25,916 nucleotides of DNA from Gemmatimonadota bacterium. GTDB taxonomy: Bacteria; Latescibacterota; UBA2968; UBA8231. Every line of letters begins with the position of its first letter. Positions within the stretch are counted from its first letter, which is position 1. The stretch covers positions 1 through 25,916 of the forward strand of contig JAPPEF010000286.1 of the NCBI GenBank assembly GCA_028875335.1, in the 5' to 3' direction. Shown here piece after piece: positions 22,770 through 25,916 of this stretch. The notes under the pieces were generated by a model that was given only the letters and a program-made list of their open reading frames with translations, was not told where the DNA came from and searched no databases. A program made the position numbers and the translations under genes.

Positions 22770-23996
22770 TCACTCGCCACCCGGAACCCAACCCAAGGCT
22801 GTAAAATTCCTGCCGGTGAGACTCCGCATAAACCGCGCCCGCTCGCGCGCTTCCTCTAGCTCCTCGCGCAAATCCTCCGGCCGATACGCCTTGCCCCGGC
22901 GCACGGTCAATACTGGCTCAATTTTGCGATCGCCCTGCTCGCGCCGGCCGCGCACATCCTGGAACTCAAACGTCCCCTCCAGCACCTCAAACGCCGCCAG
23001 ATCCGCCACCGTCCCCTCCCGCAGAGTACCCAACTCCTCGCCGCGCCCAATGGCGTCAGCGGCCGCGGCCGTGCTCTGCTGCACGACGCGCTCGAGCGGC
23101 ACTCCTAGGTTGAGCAACTTCGACGCGGTCTCCGGCATACTCTCAATCGGGCTGTCCCAGCTATGCGCGTGCAAATCCGTGCTAATCACATCGGCGACAA
23201 AACCGTCAGCCAGCGCCTGTATTGCGATCCCGTAGTCAAAACTGCCGCCGCCGTGCCCCACATCAAAGAGCACGCCCCGCTCCCGCGCTTCCCACACCTG
23301 CGGCACCACCGTCCCCGAGTCATCTACCACGCAGTCTCCCGTACCTTGATAACAATGGGTCACCACATCGCCGGGCCGCAGCAGAGCGAGCACATCCACA
23401 ATCGGCACCCCCCGAGCGATGTGTACCATCACCGGCACCCCCGCCCATTCGCCCGCCTGCACCGCCAACTGCAAGGGTTTGGTCCCATTCTCGCCGACCT
23501 GGAACCCACCCTGCCGCACCTTGACGCCGACGCAGTGCTCCTGCCAGTGGTGGGCCACAAACGCCGTGCGCTCTGGATCGCCGTACTGCAAATCGACCAT
23601 CTCCCCCACCGGCCCACAGGTCAAACCAATCGCCGAAATGTGCACAAATCCCAAAACCTGGGTTCGCGCTGGCTCGATCACGTAATCGACAAACCCCTGG
23701 AAGTTGGCCCACCCCGCGCTTCCAGCATCGACGATCGTCGTCACACCCGTGGCCAAGCACAGCACATCGCCGCGGATCCCCCAAGTCGTGCATCCCGCAT
23801 AGAGATGCGCGTGGATATCGATCCAACCCGGCGTCAGAATCTTGCCGGACAAGTCGATCGTCTCCGCCGCCGGGGCCGCTATTTCCTCGGCCACTTCAGC
23901 GATTTGCTCCCCGACGATCCCCACGTCGAGGATTCCATCCACATCCTGCGCTGGGTCCATCACCCGCGCCCCTTTTAACAACAGATCGTAGGACAT
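22770..23996 (-). CDS. Amidohydrolase/deacetylase family metallohydrolase
   Basis: A 408-residue amidohydrolase-superfamily enzyme related to dihydroorotase and to the EF0837-type deacetylase/amidohydrolases. Seen metal residues: H62 and H64 in DIHAHLY, a likely carbamylated lysine K159 in VGVKVR, H192 in MVHIAR, H214 in THCYQG and D274 in ISTDLHAHSWD; this is a binuclear zinc set. The N- and C-terminal strands (LLLKGARVMDP and RRGKAYRPEDL) form the usual small beta domain. ATG 23996 is preferred to the in-frame ATG 24011 because GGAGGG lies between them as ribosome site. It is divergent from the Ldh-family gene. Substrate probably a cyclic amide or N-acyl compound; not determinable. Confidence 0.9.
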   Translation of the reverse strand: MSYDLLLKGARVMDPAQDVDGILDVGIVGEQIAEVAEEIAAPAAETIDLSGKILTPGWIDIHAHLYAGCTTWGIRGDVLCLATGVTTIVDAGSAGWANFQGFVDYVIEPARTQVLGFVHISAIGLTCGPVGEMVDLQYGDPERTAFVAHHWQEHCVGVKVRQGGFQVGENGTKPLQLAVQAGEWAGVPVMVHIARGVPIVDVLALLRPGDVVTHCYQGTGDCVVDDSGTVVPQVWEARERGVLFDVGHGGGSFDYGIAIQALADGFVADVISTDLHAHSWDSPIESMPETASKLLNLGVPLERVVQQSTAAAADAIGRGEELGTLREGTVADLAAFEVLEGTFEFQDVRGRREQGDRKIEPVLTVRRGKAYRPEDLREELEEARERARFMRSLTGRNFTALGWVPGGE

Positions 23997-24038
23997 TCCC
24001 CGTCCCTCCATTATCCTATTGCAAGCCTCTACGGCTTC

Positions 24039-24070
24039 TTGACACGCCTAAGCCTAAGCCCGTATATAAT
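24039..24070 (+). promoter_or_regulatory. Promoter of the Ldh-family gene
   Basis: A perfect TTGACA (24039-24044) is followed by TATATA after 18 nt (24063-24068) or TATAAT after 20 nt (24065-24070). The predicted transcript would have a leader of about 25 nt before ATG 24101. The gap between the divergent amidohydrolase and Ldh genes holds nothing else clear apart from a small hairpin (AAGCC 24023-24027, GGCTT 24033-24037). Confidence 0.6.
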
Positions 24071-24100
24071 TCGCTTTTTTACTCCAACCAGAGAGCCATC

Positions 24101-25102
24101 ATGGGAAACACACCACCTGCCGAAGGTATCCGCATCCCAACCGCTGTCCTGCGCGAACTCACCGCCGACCTCTTCCAAAAAGCCGGTACTAATTACGCGG
24201 ACGCCCTGTTCCTCGCCGACCTCTTGACTGCCACCGACCTGCGCGGCGTCCACAGCCACGGCACTTGGCAGATCCCCGGGTACGCGCGCCTGATGCTCGA
24301 AGGCCGCGTCAATCCCCGCCCTAATATAAAGGTGACCAGTTCAACCACCACTGCCCGCGTCTACGACGGCGATGGTGGCATGGGGCACTTTCCCTGCCAC
24401 CAAGCCATGACTTGGGTAGCTGAGACGGCCGCGGAGTACGGCACAGCCGCAGCGACTACCCGCAACCACTTCCACTTCGGCAGCGCCGGCAAGTACTCGC
24501 GGATCGCCGCCGCAGCCGGCTGCGTGGGGATCGCCATCTCCTCGCACCGCTACGATCTGCCGCCGGAATCGATAGTCAAAGGAGTCAACGCCACGTCGCC
24601 GATCAGCATCGCCTTTCCCAACGGCGAGCAACCTCCCCTCGTGCTCGACATGGGCGCACACATGCTGCCTTGGAATGAAGACCTCTTCGCGCGGATTCCC
24701 TTCGCCTTCTTCAAGGAACTGGGCATCGGCGCGGTAAACCGGGCGCTGGGCGGCGTGCTAGCCGGGATTTACCTGCCGCAATTTATCCCGCCGACATCGC
24801 CGTGGGAATCCAACCAAGGATCCTTCCTCGCCGCCTTTGACGTGCGCGCTTTTATGCCTTTAGAAGAATTTCAAGCGCAGATGGACGCGTTCGTCGCTGC
24901 CGCCCGCAACATGCGGCCCTTCCCCGGCCTCGACCGCGCCGAGCTGCCCGGCAATCTGGAGTGGCAACGGGAGCACGAATACGCCCGCGACGGCGTACCC
25001 ATCAGTCCCCAACATCAGCAGCACATTCAGAAACTAGCCGACGAGCTGGGAGTGACTACTCCTTTCGCCGACTACGAACACACCCGCTTCACTGCCCAAT
25101 AG
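24101..25102 (+). CDS. Ldh family (malate/L-lactate/ureidoglycolate-type) oxidoreductase
   Basis: A 333-residue NAD(P)-dependent 2-hydroxyacid oxidoreductase of the type 2 malate/L-lactate dehydrogenase family, structurally distinct from classical lactate dehydrogenase. Seen motifs: ATDLRGVHSHGTWQIPGYARLM (the family's H-S-H-G, H51 and H53), ARVYDGDGGMGHF, the RNHFHFGSAGKYSRIAA segment, and NATSPISIAFP. The length is typical. The ATG follows a good promoter; the ribosome site (GAGAG) is weak. It is followed after 14 bp by a D-2-hydroxyacid dehydrogenase gene and is likely cotranscribed, so the two could handle opposite stereoisomers or successive steps on 2-keto/2-hydroxy acids. Specific substrate unknown. 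Confidence 0.92.
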   Translation: MGNTPPAEGIRIPTAVLRELTADLFQKAGTNYADALFLADLLTATDLRGVHSHGTWQIPGYARLMLEGRVNPRPNIKVTSSTTTARVYDGDGGMGHFPCHQAMTWVAETAAEYGTAAATTRNHFHFGSAGKYSRIAAAAGCVGIAISSHRYDLPPESIVKGVNATSPISIAFPNGEQPPLVLDMGAHMLPWNEDLFARIPFAFFKELGIGAVNRALGGVLAGIYLPQFIPPTSPWESNQGSFLAAFDVRAFMPLEEFQAQMDAFVAAARNMRPFPGLDRAELPGNLEWQREHEYARDGVPISPQHQQHIQKLADELGVTTPFADYEHTRFTAQ

Positions 25103-25116
25103 AAGAAGAGGAACAG

Positions 25117-25916
25117 ATGTCCCAATCCCGCATCCTGTCCAGCGTCGAGATCGAGTTTCAAGGCCAAAGCCAAGCCCGCGAGCTTATTGAACGCGCTGGC
25201 TTCGCCATTGAGGTCCGTCACCCCCAACCCGGCTGGCCCGACGAGGAAACCCGCGCCAAGCTAAACGGCTTCGACGCCCTCCTAGCCGGCGGCGAAAACC
25301 TCAACGCCGCCACCATGGACCAGACAGAACAGCTCAAGATCATCGCCCGCAACGGCGTCGGCTTCGACAAGGTTGACCTCGATTACTGCACCCAGCGCGG
25401 CATCGTCGTCACCAATACCCCTGGGGCCATGGCCGACGCAGTGGCCGACCTGACCTTCGCCCTACTCCTCGGGATGGTGCGTTCGCTAAAGTTAGGCGAC
25501 CATCGGGTCAAAACAGAAGACGCCTACGACGTTCCCGTCGGCGAAGACCTCTGCGCCATGACTTTGGGGCTAGTCGGCTGCGGCCGCATCGGTGCCGAAG
25601 TCGTGCGCCGCGCCCGCGGCTTCAAGATGCGAGTCCTCGTCCACGATCCCTGGATCGACGACGCGCAAATCCGCGCCCTCGGTGCCGAACCTGCTGACCG
25701 CGCCGCCCTGCTGTCCCAAGCCGACGCCGTTACCTTGCACCTGCCGCTGACCGAGGACAACCGCCACCTCGTCAATACCGAGTTCCTCAGCCTTATGAAA
25801 GAGGGAGCCTACCTGATTAACACCGCGCGCGGCGGCTTAGTTGACGAAGCCGCTCTGATCGCCGCGCTCGACAGCGGCCACTTAGGCGGCGCGGGACTCG
25901 ACTGCCAAGCCACCGA
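25117..25916 (+). CDS. D-2-hydroxyacid dehydrogenase (phosphoglycerate dehydrogenase-like), 3'-truncated
   Basis: The first 266 residues of a D-isomer-specific 2-hydroxyacid dehydrogenase; the gene runs off the window. The N-terminal substrate domain includes LKIIARNGVGFDKVD, with the family's catalytic-region Arg-Asn-Gly context, then VTNTPGAMADAVADLTFALLL. The NAD domain has GLVGCGRIG (G154, G156, G159) and an acidic HDPW end of strand. NTARGGLVDEAAL contains the conserved arginine R238. The catalytic His lies beyond the window edge. The ATG at 25117 has an AAGAGGAA site. The frame is open from this ATG to the last base. Likely substrates are hydroxypyruvate, glyoxylate or 3-phosphoglycerate-like acids; not resolvable. 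Confidence 0.93.
   Translation, partial: MSQSRILSSVEIEFQGQSQARELIERAGFAIEVRHPQPGWPDEETRAKLNGFDALLAGGENLNAATMDQTEQLKIIARNGVGFDKVDLDYCTQRGIVVTNTPGAMADAVADLTFALLLGMVRSLKLGDHRVKTEDAYDVPVGEDLCAMTLGLVGCGRIGAEVVRRARGFKMRVLVHDPWIDDAQIRALGAEPADRAALLSQADAVTLHLPLTEDNRHLVNTEFLSLMKEGAYLINTARGGLVDEAALIAALDSGHLGGAGLDCQAT

Noticed and set aside
1..25916. tRNA, rRNA or tRNA-Sec genes
   Set aside because: The gaps between genes are short and none showed a cloverleaf or rRNA-like sequence by eye; I cannot run a covariance search.

Overview
The window is GC-rich bacterial DNA, densely packed with metabolic genes and carrying no rRNA, tRNA or CRISPR array that I could find. The gene mix suggests a heterotrophic, uncultivated lineage of the Latescibacterota/Poribacteria/Planctomycetes type: several Gfo/Idh/MocA oxidoreductases, two phytanoyl-CoA-dioxygenase-like (PhyH) proteins, a sulfatase, an M81 peptidase, an enolase-superfamily enzyme, a UxuA-like protein and short palindromic repeats between genes. 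This assignment is inference from gene content, not from a marker gene.

Layout. (1) 1-293: the 3' end of a potassium channel, then a minus-strand pair (M81 metallopeptidase followed by a Gfo/Idh/MocA protein) that ends at a clear hairpin terminator. (2) 2995-8277: a plus-strand run of selD, a GT4 glycosyltransferase, a D-threonine-aldolase-like PLP enzyme, a thioredoxin-TPR protein and an enolase-superfamily enzyme. The selD gene contains an in-frame TGA at the catalytic position and is best read as a selenoprotein, so a standard ORF caller truncates it. (3) 8274-9044 and 9165-10001: divergent PhyH-family genes, one with a normal HxD metal motif and one with HxG. (4) 10020-13715: a solute-binding lipoprotein, a UxuA-like TIM-barrel enzyme and a TPR protein. 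(5) 13718-15127: a disrupted region. It has a sulfatase 5' fragment with a stop codon, an AT-rich promoter region, an XRE-ImmA/IrrE regulator/protease gene, and the first codons of a PIN-domain gene cut off at the start of an intact sulfatase. A 43-bp perfect direct repeat of sulfatase coding sequence brackets this segment. (6) 16710-22573: a tight minus-strand cluster of DAHP synthase, MFS transporter, Gfo/Idh/MocA oxidoreductase, a TIM-barrel glycosidase-like protein and an NAD-dependent epimerase. (7) 22770-25916: an amidohydrolase, divergent from an Ldh-family oxidoreductase and a D-2-hydroxyacid dehydrogenase that runs off the window.

Three palindromic repeat elements lie between genes (6211-6296, 16537-16690, 22600-22748). 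Two share the same pair of hairpin units, with paired base changes that keep the stems.

The catabolic theme (uptake protein, sugar-acid-like dehydratases, sulfatase, sugar oxidoreductases, 2-keto/hydroxy-acid dehydrogenases) fits use of sulfated or acidic carbohydrates, but no substrate can be fixed from sequence alone. I do not see a convincing wholly new system. The points most worth follow-up are the Sec-type SelD, the XRE-ImmA/PIN insertion at a sulfatase start, the HxG PhyH protein and the covarying palindromes.
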